Shown: piece by piece, positions 40,147 to 50,378 of the stretch
How the letters are laid out: each line of letters starts with the position of its first letter
How positions within the stretch are numbered: position 1 is the first letter of the stretch
Source: Imperialibacter sp. EC-SDR9
GTDB lineage: Bacteria > Bacteroidota > Bacteroidia > Cytophagales > Cyclobacteriaceae
Length of the DNA: 64,000 nucleotides
Direction of reading: 5' to 3'
Assembly (NCBI RefSeq): GCF_902498805.1
Contig: NZ_LR701586.1
Coordinates: forward strand, 1 to 64,000
Program-made: the position numbers and the translations under genes
The notes under the pieces: model-generated
Databases searched by the model: none
Told to the model about the DNA's origin: nothing
The model's input: only the letters and a program-made list of their open reading frames with translations

Positions 40147-41574
40147 CTATTTTCCTCCCGGAAACCATTCCCCATCAAAAGCGCTTCTTAGCTCCTTTAA
40201 TCTTTCATCATACTCCGGGTCAGTCGTAAAATGAGTCATTTCGTAGGGGTCTTTGTTAAGGTCGATCAGGTTTTCCTCGATCCCGACTACGTCGTAACGC
40301 AGGTATTTGAGACCGTCTTCAGACACCACCATCTTTCCTACCTGGCTCTCTACGCCAAGATGCTCCCGCCAGTCCACTTCTTTTCCTTCAAGCAAAGGCC
40401 GAAGGCTTCTTCCTCTGGGATCTGATTTCCCGACTATGCCTGCATAGTCGCACAGCGTTGGCAGCAGGTCGAGTCCATTGGATATCAGGTGGACTCTATC
40501 GACCTGTGCCGCCGGAATCTGGCCTTTCCACATAGCCAGAAAGGGGACGTTGGCCGACTCTTCATACAGCAGGCTTTTATGCTCCAGCCGGTGTGAAGCA
40601 TCCATTTCGCCATGGTCGCTGGAGAGCATAACTAAGGTATTTTCTTCCTGTCCGCTTGCCTTCAGTGCATCCAAAATTGTTTGAATCTGCCTGTCAACCA
40701 TCTCCGTTAGGCGGTGGTAGGCCCAGCGGTGCATACGCCATTGCTTTTCGGTATAGTGGTCACGGGCCTGCTTCTGAAAATTTCTTTGATCAACCCGCCA
40801 GCTAATGGCGGCCGGTTCGTCTTCCTGAGGTTCAAAATTAGGTGGGAGTGGAGGGCAATGCTTGCTAAAAAACTTTTCTTCACTTACACCCTCAGGCAGC
40901 TTTAGCGCCTCATCAAGTGTGGCTAATTCTGTTTCGCCAATTTCGAGGAGCCTCTTTTCCTGCTGTGTTTCGGCAAAATCCCGAATGGCCATGTAGCAAA
41001 TGTCGTGCGGATTGATCAGCGACACCACCATAAAGTAAGGCTTTTCATGGGGCGTGGAAATGTACTTTGCTGCCTCCAGGGCCAGCTCGTCTCGCTCATC
41101 GTTTGTGATGTCGGTGAAGCCAAGGGCTTCAGGTGTAAGTGACTTTGGCAGGTGTTCCTTTCCGCCAAACACCAGGTCGTATCCGGCCGCTTTCAGATAA
41201 GCGGCTATGGTAGTGTTTTTCACGTCTACCGACACGTCAGGGATCCTCATGGCTCCAACATTCTCCCGAACCGGCTGACCATTGGCGTCATTGAAGTAGC
41301 CCGGAAATCTGCCAGTAATCATGCTTACTCGTGAAGGTGTGCAAACCGGGTTGGTCACATAGGCCCGGGTAAACCTAATGCCATTGTTGGCGATATAGTC
41401 CATGGCTGGCGTCTTCAGCCACTGGTTGCCGGCGCAGCTCATCATGCTGGCATTTTGCTGATCGGTGTAGATATAGATGATGTTCGGTTTTTGACTAACC
41501 TTTTCTGATTCGCTGCTGCACCCATAAAGGGCGATGGCAAGTATCCCTATGGCGAGCTTTCTTATTTTATCCAT
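40147..41574 (-). CDS. Sulfatase lipoprotein (FGly type)
   Basis: A 475-residue type I sulfatase. Lipobox LYGC (Cys19). The metal-binding TDQQ start and the formylglycine motif CTPSR (Cys78) in NPVCTPSRVSMITG are present, and SSDHGEMDASH supplies further metal ligands. It desulphates a glycan or similar substrate in the periplasm and needs a maturation enzyme (anSME or FGE) encoded elsewhere. Together with the GH39 gene it suggests use of sulphated polysaccharide from a marine source, an inference. Confidence 0.92.
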   Translation of the reverse strand: MDKIRKLAIGILAIALYGCSSESEKVSQKPNIIYIYTDQQNASMMSCAGNQWLKTPAMDYIANNGIRFTRAYVTNPVCTPSRVSMITGRFPGYFNDANGQPVRENVGAMRIPDVSVDVKNTTIAAYLKAAGYDLVFGGKEHLPKSLTPEALGFTDITNDERDELALEAAKYISTPHEKPYFMVVSLINPHDICYMAIRDFAETQQEKRLLEIGETELATLDEALKLPEGVSEEKFFSKHCPPLPPNFEPQEDEPAAISWRVDQRNFQKQARDHYTEKQWRMHRWAYHRLTEMVDRQIQTILDALKASGQEENTLVMLSSDHGEMDASHRLEHKSLLYEESANVPFLAMWKGQIPAAQVDRVHLISNGLDLLPTLCDYAGIVGKSDPRGRSLRPLLEGKEVDWREHLGVESQVGKMVVSEDGLKYLRYDVVGIEENLIDLNKDPYEMTHFTTDPEYDERLKELRSAFDGEWFPGGK

Positions 41575-41841
41575 TTTGTCAAACTGTATGCGAGTGGTAA
41601 ATTTTTTGTAAGAACCGCTTTGAGGAAGGTGCTGGCAACAAGAACAGTGACCTGGTTTTTCGATGTATTTTTCACTGTTTTTCGAGTCTTATTACTGACA
41701 AACCAATATAATCAATTGCATAAAGCAACCGGGTAGTTTTTCAAATTTTGTGCAAGCTTGCTGGTTAACTTTTTACAAATCCTCACTATTGGGTGCTGTT
41801 TTTTGCACGATTAACAACCTCCTGCAAGGCTTTTTTTAAAT

Positions 41842-41880
41842 CTTCAGCAAAACTTCAGAATTACTCCCAAAATACTTCAG
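41842..41880 (+). promoter_or_regulatory. 11-bp-phased CTTCAG operator upstream of RND efflux operon
   Basis: CTTCAG at 41842, 41853 and 41875 and the variant CTCCCA at 41864 sit at exact 11-bp intervals, about 80 bp before the first pump gene. The same four-box array with identical order and spacing occurs at 61386-61424 before the two-component system genes. The remaining sequence of 41575-41841 holds no gene. Confidence 0.8.
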
Positions 41881-41961
41881 AATCAGTAGATGACTTTTGT
41901 CCAGTCAAAAGCGGCAACTGAAACAATTAATTTTTTGGAGAATCAAGAACGCAAAATTATT

Positions 41962-43044
41962 ATGAATAAAACACTCATGTTCGTGGGTTTGTGTGTGCTG
42001 TTGTGTTACACAAGCTGTGAATCGCACAAAGAAAAAAAGGAGGAAGAAACTAAATTTTTAGTGACTAGTCCGTTGAGGATGGACACAACTGTTACAAAAG
42101 ATTACGTGTGTCAAATTCGGTCAGTCCAGCACATTGAACTGAGGGCACTTGAAAAAGGCTATTTGCAAAAAATATACGTGGACGAAGGGCAGCGAGTAAA
42201 AAGGGGGCAGTTAATGTTCCAGATAATGCCCAAATTGTATGAAGCGGAGCTCCAAAAGGCACAAGCTGAGGCCAGTTTTGTCGAAATTGAGTATCAAAAC
42301 ACAAAGCGACTGGCAGAAAGTAATGTAGTAGCGCCAAATGAACTGGCGTTGGCCAAAGCCAAGTATGATAAGGCAATGGCTGAGGTATCGCTGGCTGAAG
42401 TTCACCTGGGGTTCACCCAAATCAGAGCACCATTTGATGGGCTTATGGATCGCTTTCATGTAAGGCAGGGCAGCCTTGTCGACGAGGGAGACCTATTGAC
42501 AAACCTTTCGGACAATAGCAAAATGTGGGTCTACTTTAATGTTCCGGAAGCGGAGTACCTGGAATACGAATCCAGCGTTAAGTCTGACGAAAAAATGGAA
42601 GTGGGTCTTTTGATGGCTAATAACCGTCTGTTCAGCCACAGAGGCGTAGTGGAAACCATTGAGGCGGACTTTAACAACGAAACCGGCAATATTGCTTTCA
42701 GAGCAACCTTCCCGAACCCCAATGGATTACTCAGACATGGCGAGACAGGCAATATACAAGTGACGGTAGACCTTAAGGGTGCCCTCCTTATCCCTCAGAA
42801 GTCGACTTTCGAAATCCTTGACAAAAGATATGTTTATGTGATCGATGAGGAGCATAAGATCAGATCAAGGGCAATAACCATTTCAGCCGAAATGCCGCAC
42901 ATTTATGCCGTTCAGAGCGGGTTGGAAGTAAACGATAAAATCCTTCTGGAAGGACTGAGGTTGGTCAGAGAAAATCAGGAAATAAGTTTTGAGTTCAAGG
43001 ATCCGGCAGAAGTACTGTCGCATTTAACGCTCTATGCGGAATAA
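41962..43044 (+). CDS. RND efflux membrane fusion protein (lipoprotein)
   Basis: A 360-residue periplasmic adaptor. ATG 41962 is preferred because it gives a lipoprotein signal with lipobox YTSC (Cys19); the frame is open further upstream. Biotinyl-lipoyl-like hairpin LRALEKGYLQKIYVDEGQRVKRGQLMFQI (about 65-93), coiled coil (about 95-150), VHLGFTQIRAPFDGLMDRF and beta-barrel domains follow. It links the inner-membrane pump to the outer-membrane channel. First gene of a three-gene operon. Confidence 0.93.
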   Translation: MNKTLMFVGLCVLLCYTSCESHKEKKEEETKFLVTSPLRMDTTVTKDYVCQIRSVQHIELRALEKGYLQKIYVDEGQRVKRGQLMFQIMPKLYEAELQKAQAEASFVEIEYQNTKRLAESNVVAPNELALAKAKYDKAMAEVSLAEVHLGFTQIRAPFDGLMDRFHVRQGSLVDEGDLLTNLSDNSKMWVYFNVPEAEYLEYESSVKSDEKMEVGLLMANNRLFSHRGVVETIEADFNNETGNIAFRATFPNPNGLLRHGETGNIQVTVDLKGALLIPQKSTFEILDKRYVYVIDEEHKIRSRAITISAEMPHIYAVQSGLEVNDKILLEGLRLVRENQEISFEFKDPAEVLSHLTLYAE

Positions 43045-43070
43045 TCAGGCATCCTTAAAATCGAGAAGAA

Positions 43071-46000
43071 ATGTTTAGTAATATAATTCATAGGCCCGTT
43101 TTTGCCATTGTAATTTCGGTCATTATCGTTTTTGTAGGTTCGCTGGCTATTAAGCAGCTACCTATCTCGCAATTTCCCCAAATTGCCCCAACAACCGTAA
43201 GTATTTTTATTGCTTACCCAGGTTCCAGTGCCGACGTGCTGGTTAAGTCGACGCTCATTACCCTGGAAAACTCCATCAACGGTGTTCAGGGCATGAGGTA
43301 CATGACCACCGATGCCACCAGTGCTGGCGAAGCTACAGTCACCATCATCTTTGAACCAGGTACAGATCCCAACCAGGCGGTTATCCGGGTGAAGACAAGG
43401 GTGGATCAGGTGATGCCTCTTTTGCCCGCACTTGTGCAACGTGAAGGGGTTATCATCACACCCATCCAACCCAGTATGTTAATGTATGTGAACCTCTACA
43501 GTACTGAGGAAGGATTGGATGAAAAATTTCTGTACAACTACGCCAACGTTAAAATGATTCCTGAAATAAACAGGATCAATGGTGTGGCCAGAACGCAGAT
43601 ATTGGGTAGCCGCACCTATGCTATGCGGGTGTGGCTCAACCCTGACCGTATGAGGGCCTACAATATCTCCATTGAGGAAGTAATGGAGGCTCTTGCCGAG
43701 CAAAGCATTATTGGTCGTCCGGGAAGAATAGGACAGAGTTCAGGTATCGCTGCGCAGTCGTTAGAATACGTACTCACATACAAAGGCCGGTACAACAAGC
43801 CGGAAGAATATGAGCAAATCATTGTTCGGGCGAATGCTGAAGGTGAAAGCATACACCTGAAGGACATTGCCACAATTGAGCTGGGTAGCGAGTTTTTTGA
43901 CATTTATTCTAACCTGGATGGGCACCCTTCTGCGGCTATTGTATTGAAGCAGAACTACGGCAGTAATGCCAGTGAAGTTATTGCTGAGGTGAAGGCGAAG
44001 CTTGAAGAGATGAGAGTCAGTTTCCCTCCCGGAGTGGACTACAAAATCAGTTATGACGTATCTAAATTTTTGGATGCCTCTATTGAGCAGGTAACACATA
44101 CTTTGCGGGATGCCTTTATCCTGGTGGCCCTGGTAGTGTTTGTATTCCTTGGCGACTGGCGCTCCACGCTCATACCGATTCTGGCTGTTCCGGTATCCCT
44201 TATCGGCGCATTCTTTGTTATCCAGTTTTTTGGGCTGTCCATCAACCTGGTGACACTGTTTGCACTTGTGTTGGCCATTGGTATAGTGGTGGATGATGCC
44301 ATTGTGGTGGTGGAGGCTGTGCACGCCAAAATGGAAGAGGAGCACCTTTCGCCTTACAATGCTGTGAAAAAAGTAATGGGGGAGATCAGTGGAGCGATTA
44401 TCGCCATCACCATGGTAATGGTGTCGGTGTTTCTGCCTATTTCGTTTATGACGGGTCCGGTAGGTACGTTTTATCGGCAATTCTCCATTACGATGGCCAG
44501 CTCCATTGTGATTTCGGCGGTGATAGCACTTACACTTACACCGGTATTGTGCGCCATGCTGCTGAAGAATACGCACGGGCAACCCAGAAAGAGAACGCTG
44601 ATGAACAGGGCACTCGATAGTTTCAACAGCGGCTTCGAAAAAGTGACAGGCAAATACACGGGCTTGCTAAGGCTGATAGTCAACAGAAGAGCCCTTACTT
44701 TCATCATTTTGGGAGTTTTCTGCGCAGGTATATTCTTTGAAAATGAAATTCTACCGGCTGGATTTATCCCCAGTGAGGACCAGGGTACTATTTACGCCAT
44801 CATCCAAACACCTCCCGGTGCCACACTGGAAAGAACCAATCAGGTGTCTCAGCAGCTTCAGAAAATTTGCGAGGAAATTGATGGCGTGGAATCCGTTTCT
44901 TCGTTGGCTGGCTATGAGATCATGACAGAAGGCCGGGGTTCGAACGCCGGTACTTGTTTGATCAACCTAAAACCCTGGTCGGAGCGGGAACATTCGGTGA
45001 AAGAGATCATGGAAGAGCTGGAAGAGGAGTCGAAAGGCCTTGGAGCTATTGTCGAATTCTTCGAACCGCCTGCTATCCCCGGGTTTGGATCTTCAGGAGG
45101 CTTTTCCATGCGTTTGCTCGATAAAACTACAGACACCGACTACCAGGAGTTTGATAAAATAAACAAGGAGTTCATGGATAACCTGGACAAGCGTCCGGAG
45201 CTCACTGGTTTGTTTACCTTTTTCGCCGCTAACTATCCTCAGTACGAGCTGTTGATAGACAACGAACTGGCCATGCAAAAGGGCGTTTCTATCGGCAAAG
45301 CGATGGAAAACCTGAACATACTTATAGGAAGTACCTACGAGCAAGGGTTTATCAGGTTCGACAGGTTTTTCAAAGTGTATGTTCAATCTGCGCCTGAGTT
45401 TAGAAGACTTCCCTCCGATGTTTTGAACTTGTTTGTCAAGAATGACCGGGAGGAAATGGTGCCTTATTCATCGTTCATGACGCTTGAGAAGAAGCAGGGG
45501 CCTAACGAGATTACCCGCTACAACATGTACAACTCGGCTGCCATAAGAGGGCTGCCTGCTGAGGGGTATACAACCGCCGATGCTATCCAGGCCATTACTG
45601 AAGTGGCGGCCCAAACGTTGCCGAAAGGGTATGACATCGCCTGGGAAGGTCTTTCTTACGATGAATCAAAAAGAGGGAATGAAGCACTGTACGTCTTTAT
45701 CATCGTAGTGTTGTTTGTCTACTTTGTGCTGGCAGCTCAGTACGAAAGCTTCCTTTTGCCTCTGGCAGTAATATTCTCCCTGCCTGTCGGGGTGTTTGGC
45801 TCCTTCCTGTTCCTTAAGGTAATGGGGTTGGACAACGATATTTATGCACAGATTGGTCTCATTATGCTGGTAGGCTTGCTGGGTAAAAATGCCGTGTTGA
45901 TTGTGGAATTTGCTGTTCAGAAGCGCCGACATGGAGCAACTATTTTTGAAGCAGCCATTGAAGGTGCCAGGGTGCGTTTCCGGCCTATCCTGATGACATC

Positions 46001-46247
46001 ATTTGCCTTCATTGCCGGTTTGATTCCTCTGGTGATTGCCACGGGTGCTGGTGCCATAGGTAACCGAACCATTGGCTCTTCGGCCCTCGGCGGTATGCTC
46101 TTTGGAACCATATTCGGTGTGATCATCATTCCGGGACTGTACTATATTTTCGGAAAACTGGCGGACGGCCGTCAGCTGATCAGGGATGAATACGACAGGC
46201 CTCTGAGTGAGGAGCCCCAACACAAACATTCGAAAGAAATAAATTGA
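43071..46247 (+). CDS. RND efflux inner-membrane transporter (HAE1 family)
   Basis: A 1058-residue HAE1-type transporter with 12 membrane helices and two large periplasmic loops. FSNIIHRPVFAIVISVIIVFVG begins TM1. The proton-relay helix 4 carries ALVLAIGIVVDDAIVVVEAV with the double Asp (about 404-423), and helix 10-11 has the Lys in LVGLLGKNAVLIVEFA. It exports drugs, detergents or other amphiphiles using the proton gradient. The stop overlaps the leader of the next gene by 3 bp. Confidence 0.95.
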   Translation: MFSNIIHRPVFAIVISVIIVFVGSLAIKQLPISQFPQIAPTTVSIFIAYPGSSADVLVKSTLITLENSINGVQGMRYMTTDATSAGEATVTIIFEPGTDPNQAVIRVKTRVDQVMPLLPALVQREGVIITPIQPSMLMYVNLYSTEEGLDEKFLYNYANVKMIPEINRINGVARTQILGSRTYAMRVWLNPDRMRAYNISIEEVMEALAEQSIIGRPGRIGQSSGIAAQSLEYVLTYKGRYNKPEEYEQIIVRANAEGESIHLKDIATIELGSEFFDIYSNLDGHPSAAIVLKQNYGSNASEVIAEVKAKLEEMRVSFPPGVDYKISYDVSKFLDASIEQVTHTLRDAFILVALVVFVFLGDWRSTLIPILAVPVSLIGAFFVIQFFGLSINLVTLFALVLAIGIVVDDAIVVVEAVHAKMEEEHLSPYNAVKKVMGEISGAIIAITMVMVSVFLPISFMTGPVGTFYRQFSITMASSIVISAVIALTLTPVLCAMLLKNTHGQPRKRTLMNRALDSFNSGFEKVTGKYTGLLRLIVNRRALTFIILGVFCAGIFFENEILPAGFIPSEDQGTIYAIIQTPPGATLERTNQVSQQLQKICEEIDGVESVSSLAGYEIMTEGRGSNAGTCLINLKPWSEREHSVKEIMEELEEESKGLGAIVEFFEPPAIPGFGSSGGFSMRLLDKTTDTDYQEFDKINKEFMDNLDKRPELTGLFTFFAANYPQYELLIDNELAMQKGVSIGKAMENLNILIGSTYEQGFIRFDRFFKVYVQSAPEFRRLPSDVLNLFVKNDREEMVPYSSFMTLEKKQGPNEITRYNMYNSAAIRGLPAEGYTTADAIQAITEVAAQTLPKGYDIAWEGLSYDESKRGNEALYVFIIVVLFVYFVLAAQYESFLLPLAVIFSLPVGVFGSFLFLKVMGLDNDIYAQIGLIMLVGLLGKNAVLIVEFAVQKRRHGATIFEAAIEGARVRFRPILMTSFAFIAGLIPLVIATGAGAIGNRTIGSSALGGMLFGTIFGVIIIPGLYYIFGKLADGRQLIRDEYDRPLSEEPQHKHSKEIN

Positions 46248-46252
46248 TTATC

Positions 46253-47686
46253 ATGTTGAAACGAATCATATATAAATGGGTTGGAGTGGCCTGCCTTTCC
46301 TTGGCGGTTTGGGCCTGCAAAACGCCCGACTTGGTACAAAAAACAGAGAGCAAGGCAGTGCCTGCGAGCTACAACAGTTCGCAGGACACTACCAACACTG
46401 GCAAGATTCGGTGGCAGGACTATTTTACCGACCCGTACCTGATCTCCCTGATTGACACAGCTTTGCAGAACAATCAGGAGTTGAATATTGTGTTGCAGGA
46501 AATCCAAATTGCCAGAAACGAAGTGCAGGCCAGAAAAGGAGAGTATTTACCTTTCGTTGGCTATGGTGCAGGTGCCGGGGTCGATAAGCCAGGCCGGTAC
46601 ACGAGCAAGGGCTCCAGCGAGGCTACCACGGAAATTAAGCCAGGAATGGAAACGCCAGACCCGCTGCCCGATTTCATGGCGGGGCTGTATGCTTCATGGG
46701 AAGTGGACATTTGGCACAAGCTGCGCAAAGCAAAAAAGTCAGCCTTCAACAGGTATTTGGGAACAATGGAGGGCAAGAACTTTCTGGTGACTAACCTGAT
46801 CGCCGAGATCGCCAACTCCTACTACGAATTGCTGGCGCTGGATAATCAGCTGAGAATAGTACAGCAGAACATTGAAATACAAAGCAATGCTCTGCAAATA
46901 GTAAGGCTACAGAAGCAATCCGCCCGGGTAACTGAGCTGGCGGTTCGCAGGTTTGAGGCACAGGTACTCAACACGAGAAGCCTTCAGTTCGGTATTCAGC
47001 AGCAGATCATCGAAACTGAGAACAAGCTCAATTTTCTGGTGGGCCGGTTTCCGCAACCTATTCAGCGCAACTCACAAAGCTTTATTGATTTGGTACCCAA
47101 CGTGCTGAATGCTGGTATTCCCGCTCAGCTGCTCGAAAATCGTCCCGATGTAAGGCAGGCTGAGTTAGATCTGGTAGCAGCCAAACTGGACGTGCAGGTG
47201 GCCAAAGCCAGGTTCTATCCTTCGCTGGGGCTTTCTGCTGGGCTGGGCTTTCAGGCGTTTAACCCGATTGACCTGGTGAAAATGCCTGAGTCGCTGATAT
47301 ATGGGCTGGCGGCCGACTTAGCCGGGCCGCTGATCAACAAAAATGCCATCAAGGCGGCTTATTCAAGCGCCAATGCCATGCAGATACAGGCGGTGTATAA
47401 TTACGAGCGAACCATTTTGACAGCTTACATTGAAGTGGCTAATCAGCTGTCCAATATCGGCAATCTGGCAAACACTTTCGAACTGAAATCGCTTCAGGTC
47501 GAAGCACTGACCGAGTCGGTCGATATTTCAAGCAATCTGTTTCGCTCAGCCCGGGCCGATTACATGGAAGTGCTGCTGACTCAACGAGATGCCCTGGAAT
47601 CGAGGTTTGAGCTGATTGACACCAAAATGGCGCAAATGCACGCCGTGGTGAATGTGTATCTGGCGCTGGGTGGTGGATGGAGGTAA
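46253..47686 (+). CDS. RND efflux outer-membrane factor, lipoprotein (NodT/OprM type)
   Basis: A 477-residue outer-membrane channel protein of the NodT/OprM family. The lipoprotein signal ends at WAC (Cys22). DYFTDPYLISLIDTALQNNQELNIVLQEIQIARNEV and the repeat-like QAELDLVAAKLDVQVAKARFYPSLGLSAGLGFQ are the two characteristic halves. It forms the trimeric outer-membrane tunnel for the pump. ATG 46253 is 6 bp beyond the transporter stop. Confidence 0.93.
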   Translation: MLKRIIYKWVGVACLSLAVWACKTPDLVQKTESKAVPASYNSSQDTTNTGKIRWQDYFTDPYLISLIDTALQNNQELNIVLQEIQIARNEVQARKGEYLPFVGYGAGAGVDKPGRYTSKGSSEATTEIKPGMETPDPLPDFMAGLYASWEVDIWHKLRKAKKSAFNRYLGTMEGKNFLVTNLIAEIANSYYELLALDNQLRIVQQNIEIQSNALQIVRLQKQSARVTELAVRRFEAQVLNTRSLQFGIQQQIIETENKLNFLVGRFPQPIQRNSQSFIDLVPNVLNAGIPAQLLENRPDVRQAELDLVAAKLDVQVAKARFYPSLGLSAGLGFQAFNPIDLVKMPESLIYGLAADLAGPLINKNAIKAAYSSANAMQIQAVYNYERTILTAYIEVANQLSNIGNLANTFELKSLQVEALTESVDISSNLFRSARADYMEVLLTQRDALESRFELIDTKMAQMHAVVNVYLALGGGWR

Positions 47687-47773
47687 GCACCACCGCCTAA
47701 TGTAAGAAATGGAGCTGTCTGGGTTAGGAAAAAAGGTTGATCGATTGTAGTAACAGTAGTAGAACAACTCCAC

Positions 47774-47813
47774 AAAAGGCCTCCGAAGTCGAAAGATTTC
47801 AGGGGCTTTTTTT
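47774..47813 (+). terminator. Terminator of the RND operon
   Basis: AAAAGGCCTCCGAAG and TTTCAGGGGCTTTTTTT form an imperfect hairpin followed by a T run, about 90 bp after the outer-membrane factor stop. Confidence 0.7.
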
Positions 47814-47887
47814 CTTTTGTATGGCTGGAGGTCTGGATTAAAAGCAGAGTGACACCCGGCCATGGAGTGTATTTCTTTACTCAGACT

Positions 47888-48922
47888 TCATTGCTTTCGT
47901 AAGATTTTAACAATCCTGCTATAGACCACCTCCGATAAATTCCAGTTGTAGCCATCAAAATTGGTTGTATTCGTGAACTGGATAACAACAGTGTCAATGT
48001 CCTTGTGGTATTTGGCGATGCTCTGATAGCCAACAAGTAGCCCTGTATGTTCATACTCGTAGACGGAGGAATAGATTTCCTGTTCCCCTTCATTGAACAC
48101 CGACCCGTCGTTCAATGCTCTTATGAATGTGCCAACATCCTCGGCTGTAGCAATTATTAAGCCCGTATCTTCATATTTAAAGTCTTCATCAATACCTACA
48201 TAATAGCCACTCATCACATCGTCCATGTCCACTTCACTGAGTGAGCCGAAAGTATTTTTGAGCCCAAGTGGGATCAAAACCTCCTCCTTTATATACTGCT
48301 GATGGCTATAACCCAGCACTTTGTCAATGAGGTCAGAAATCAACATATAATTGGTATTTGAATAGCCATAGTCTTCACCCGGTTCAAAGTCTGCTGGCAA
48401 ATCCAAAGCATACCCAAGTGTTTCCTCTTTGTTTTTTGGAGGGTTTTTCCAATAGTCAGGGTGGTCAACAAAATTGGGAATACCACTCCGATGCTGTAGC
48501 ATATGCCGCAGGGTTATTTTGTCTGAATTTTCAATTCTTCCTGCAAGCGCTGGAAAGTACTCGGCAAGTGTTTTATCCAGAGACAAACGTCCGTCTTTGA
48601 CTAATTTTGTGGTAGCCACAGCCACATATAGCTTGGTAATGCTGGCAATCTTGAACAAGGCGTGTGGGTTGGCAGGTATTTTGGCTTTTCGATCATGCCA
48701 GCCTGCAGCGTAAAAGCCAGGTTCTTTACCAGCCTGATCTACATAAACAATGATTCCGTCAAATCCATGGTCAAGCGCTTCGTCTACTTGTGCCTGAACT
48801 GTATCAGGCAGGGGGAGTATCCAGGCCCATACTATAGGCCACGGCACAAAGTACAGGGAGCCGATGCTTGCAAGAATAAATATTATTCTGAGTACTCGTT
48901 TTATATTGTTCATATTTGACAC
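47888..48922 (-). CDS. Membrane-anchored class C beta-lactamase-fold serine hydrolase
   Basis: A 344-residue protein. An N-terminal membrane anchor (about 10-38) is followed by a beta-lactamase/DD-peptidase fold. The SxxK motif is SITK (94-97), YSN is in GYSNTNYML (about 197), and the third motif near the C-terminus (EHTGLLVGYQSIAKYHKD) is atypical. It probably cleaves an ester or D-amino acid peptide in the periplasm; antibiotic resistance is not implied. It follows the amidohydrolase gene by 13 bp on the same strand. Confidence 0.87.
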   Translation of the reverse strand: MSNMNNIKRVLRIIFILASIGSLYFVPWPIVWAWILPLPDTVQAQVDEALDHGFDGIIVYVDQAGKEPGFYAAGWHDRKAKIPANPHALFKIASITKLYVAVATTKLVKDGRLSLDKTLAEYFPALAGRIENSDKITLRHMLQHRSGIPNFVDHPDYWKNPPKNKEETLGYALDLPADFEPGEDYGYSNTNYMLISDLIDKVLGYSHQQYIKEEVLIPLGLKNTFGSLSEVDMDDVMSGYYVGIDEDFKYEDTGLIIATAEDVGTFIRALNDGSVFNEGEQEIYSSVYEYEHTGLLVGYQSIAKYHKDIDTVVIQFTNTTNFDGYNWNLSEVVYSRIVKILRKQ

Positions 48923-48935
48923 TGTAAGGGTTTGT

Positions 48936-50378
48936 TTACTTTTCTACTATTAAATTCTCAGCATACCTGAGGGCTGAAGCTAGCAGATTGCTTCGATTCC
49001 TGGCTTTTTGCTTAAACTCATCAAGCATTTCTTGTTTGATCATCCGTCCCCGTACCATCACCATTTGGGGGTTCCTAAGCACTTCCAGGCGATCCAGAGG
49101 ATTGTCTTTTGTCAGAATGAAATTGGCTAGCTTTCCAATTTCAATACTTCCCTGGTTACTTAAGAAATCATGGGTTTCTGAGGGATTAATTGTGGCCGTT
49201 TGAAGTGCCTGATAGTTGCTCATGCCCGCTTGTGTGTAGAAATTCAGCTCCTCGTGCAAGGAATAACCCGGCGGTGTTACGCCAATGCCAGCATCGGTGC
49301 CGGCAACGATCTTCACCTGCCGTTCGTGCAATTTCCTGATGGCAAGCAAATGGAAATCGTGTTGGTCTTTGATCCTGCTCACTATGGTTGAATCACTGCT
49401 TTTTGTGCCTGCCCAGCGATCAAACTGTGCCTGGCTGTCTACGGCACGTATGAGTGGATTCATGTTTTTCAGTGCTTCGGACTGCAGGATATTGTCCTCT
49501 GTCAGCAGTCTGTAAATATTATGATAGACCACCAGTGTGGGGCAGAGTTTGGTATTTGGATGTGAGGCATAAAGATCGACTACCTCATCTAGCCTGGCAC
49601 TGTCAAGGCGATATTCCAGCGGTAGCTGCACAATGTCTTCTGCATGTTCAATCGTCACAATTTCTGGTTTGAAATGGTAGCTATAGGGTACCTTGGGCGT
49701 TGGATGAGCAACAATGTCGAATTTTAATTCCCCAGACTTTTCTATCACCGCATCGAACAGTTCACCTGTCAGGCCATAATAGGTCTTGATGAAATCATAG
49801 CCCCGCTCTTTGTACTCAGCCACCTTTGCATAGGCCTCTTCCGGAGTAAATAGTTGCAGATTATCGTCTCCAATAAATTCAGGGCCAGTCAGCTTAGGCC
49901 CTGAGGTGAAGAACACAGGCCCAATGATCTCTTCGTTATTGATAGCTTCCTTCATTCGGAGGTGCATAGGCTGTCCCCAAAGGTTTCTCACCGTAGTCAC
50001 GCCATTGGCCAGGTACAAACCAAGCTCAAATTCGTCCCACACATGAACATGCATGTCGATCAAACCGGGGGAAAGAAAACTTCCGCCTGCGTCGATGATG
50101 GCTGCTTTTGACTCTGCGACTTGCTCGGCTATTTCGGTTATCACGCCCTCCTGAATGAGCACCATTTGGTTAAAAAGTACTGTATCATCAGTCATGGGGA
50201 CAACATTGACATTTTTGATCAGGTAAGAATTTGTTGCAAATGCAGGGTTGTCCTCAATTTCCAGGTAGGCGGTATTTTTTTCATCCAGTAATATGGCGAC
50301 CCCCGCTACTAAAATCAGTATCAAGATGATAACTCCAATGCCTGCGATAATTCCTTTGAAGATTTTCATTTTGTTCAA
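48936..50378 (-). CDS. Membrane-anchored amidohydrolase family protein
   Basis: A 480-residue protein with an N-terminal membrane anchor (about 8-32). The amidohydrolase domain starts FLSPGLIDMHVHVWDEFE (metal-binding HxH), followed by DFIKTYYGLTG (bridging Lys region), VAHPTPKVPY, TIEHAED and VAGTDAGIG (catalytic Asp). It acts as a metal-dependent imidopeptidase or esterase; substrate unknown. It is the first gene of a pair with the serine hydrolase. Confidence 0.88.
   Translation of the reverse strand: MNKMKIFKGIIAGIGVIILILILVAGVAILLDEKNTAYLEIEDNPAFATNSYLIKNVNVVPMTDDTVLFNQMVLIQEGVITEIAEQVAESKAAIIDAGGSFLSPGLIDMHVHVWDEFELGLYLANGVTTVRNLWGQPMHLRMKEAINNEEIIGPVFFTSGPKLTGPEFIGDDNLQLFTPEEAYAKVAEYKERGYDFIKTYYGLTGELFDAVIEKSGELKFDIVAHPTPKVPYSYHFKPEIVTIEHAEDIVQLPLEYRLDSARLDEVVDLYASHPNTKLCPTLVVYHNIYRLLTEDNILQSEALKNMNPLIRAVDSQAQFDRWAGTKSSDSTIVSRIKDQHDFHLLAIRKLHERQVKIVAGTDAGIGVTPPGYSLHEELNFYTQAGMSNYQALQTATINPSETHDFLSNQGSIEIGKLANFILTKDNPLDRLEVLRNPQMVMVRGRMIKQEMLDEFKQKARNRSNLLASALRYAENLIVEK

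Noticed and set aside
43761-44582. 273-codon open frame on the minus strand inside the RND transporter gene
   Set aside because: It is antisense to a clear transporter gene with strong motifs and no family match; the composition reflects codon bias of the real gene.
47888-48922. Beta-lactamase resistance gene
   Set aside because: The SxxK and YSN motifs show the fold, but the third motif is atypical and it is paired with an amidohydrolase; a housekeeping serine hydrolase is more likely.
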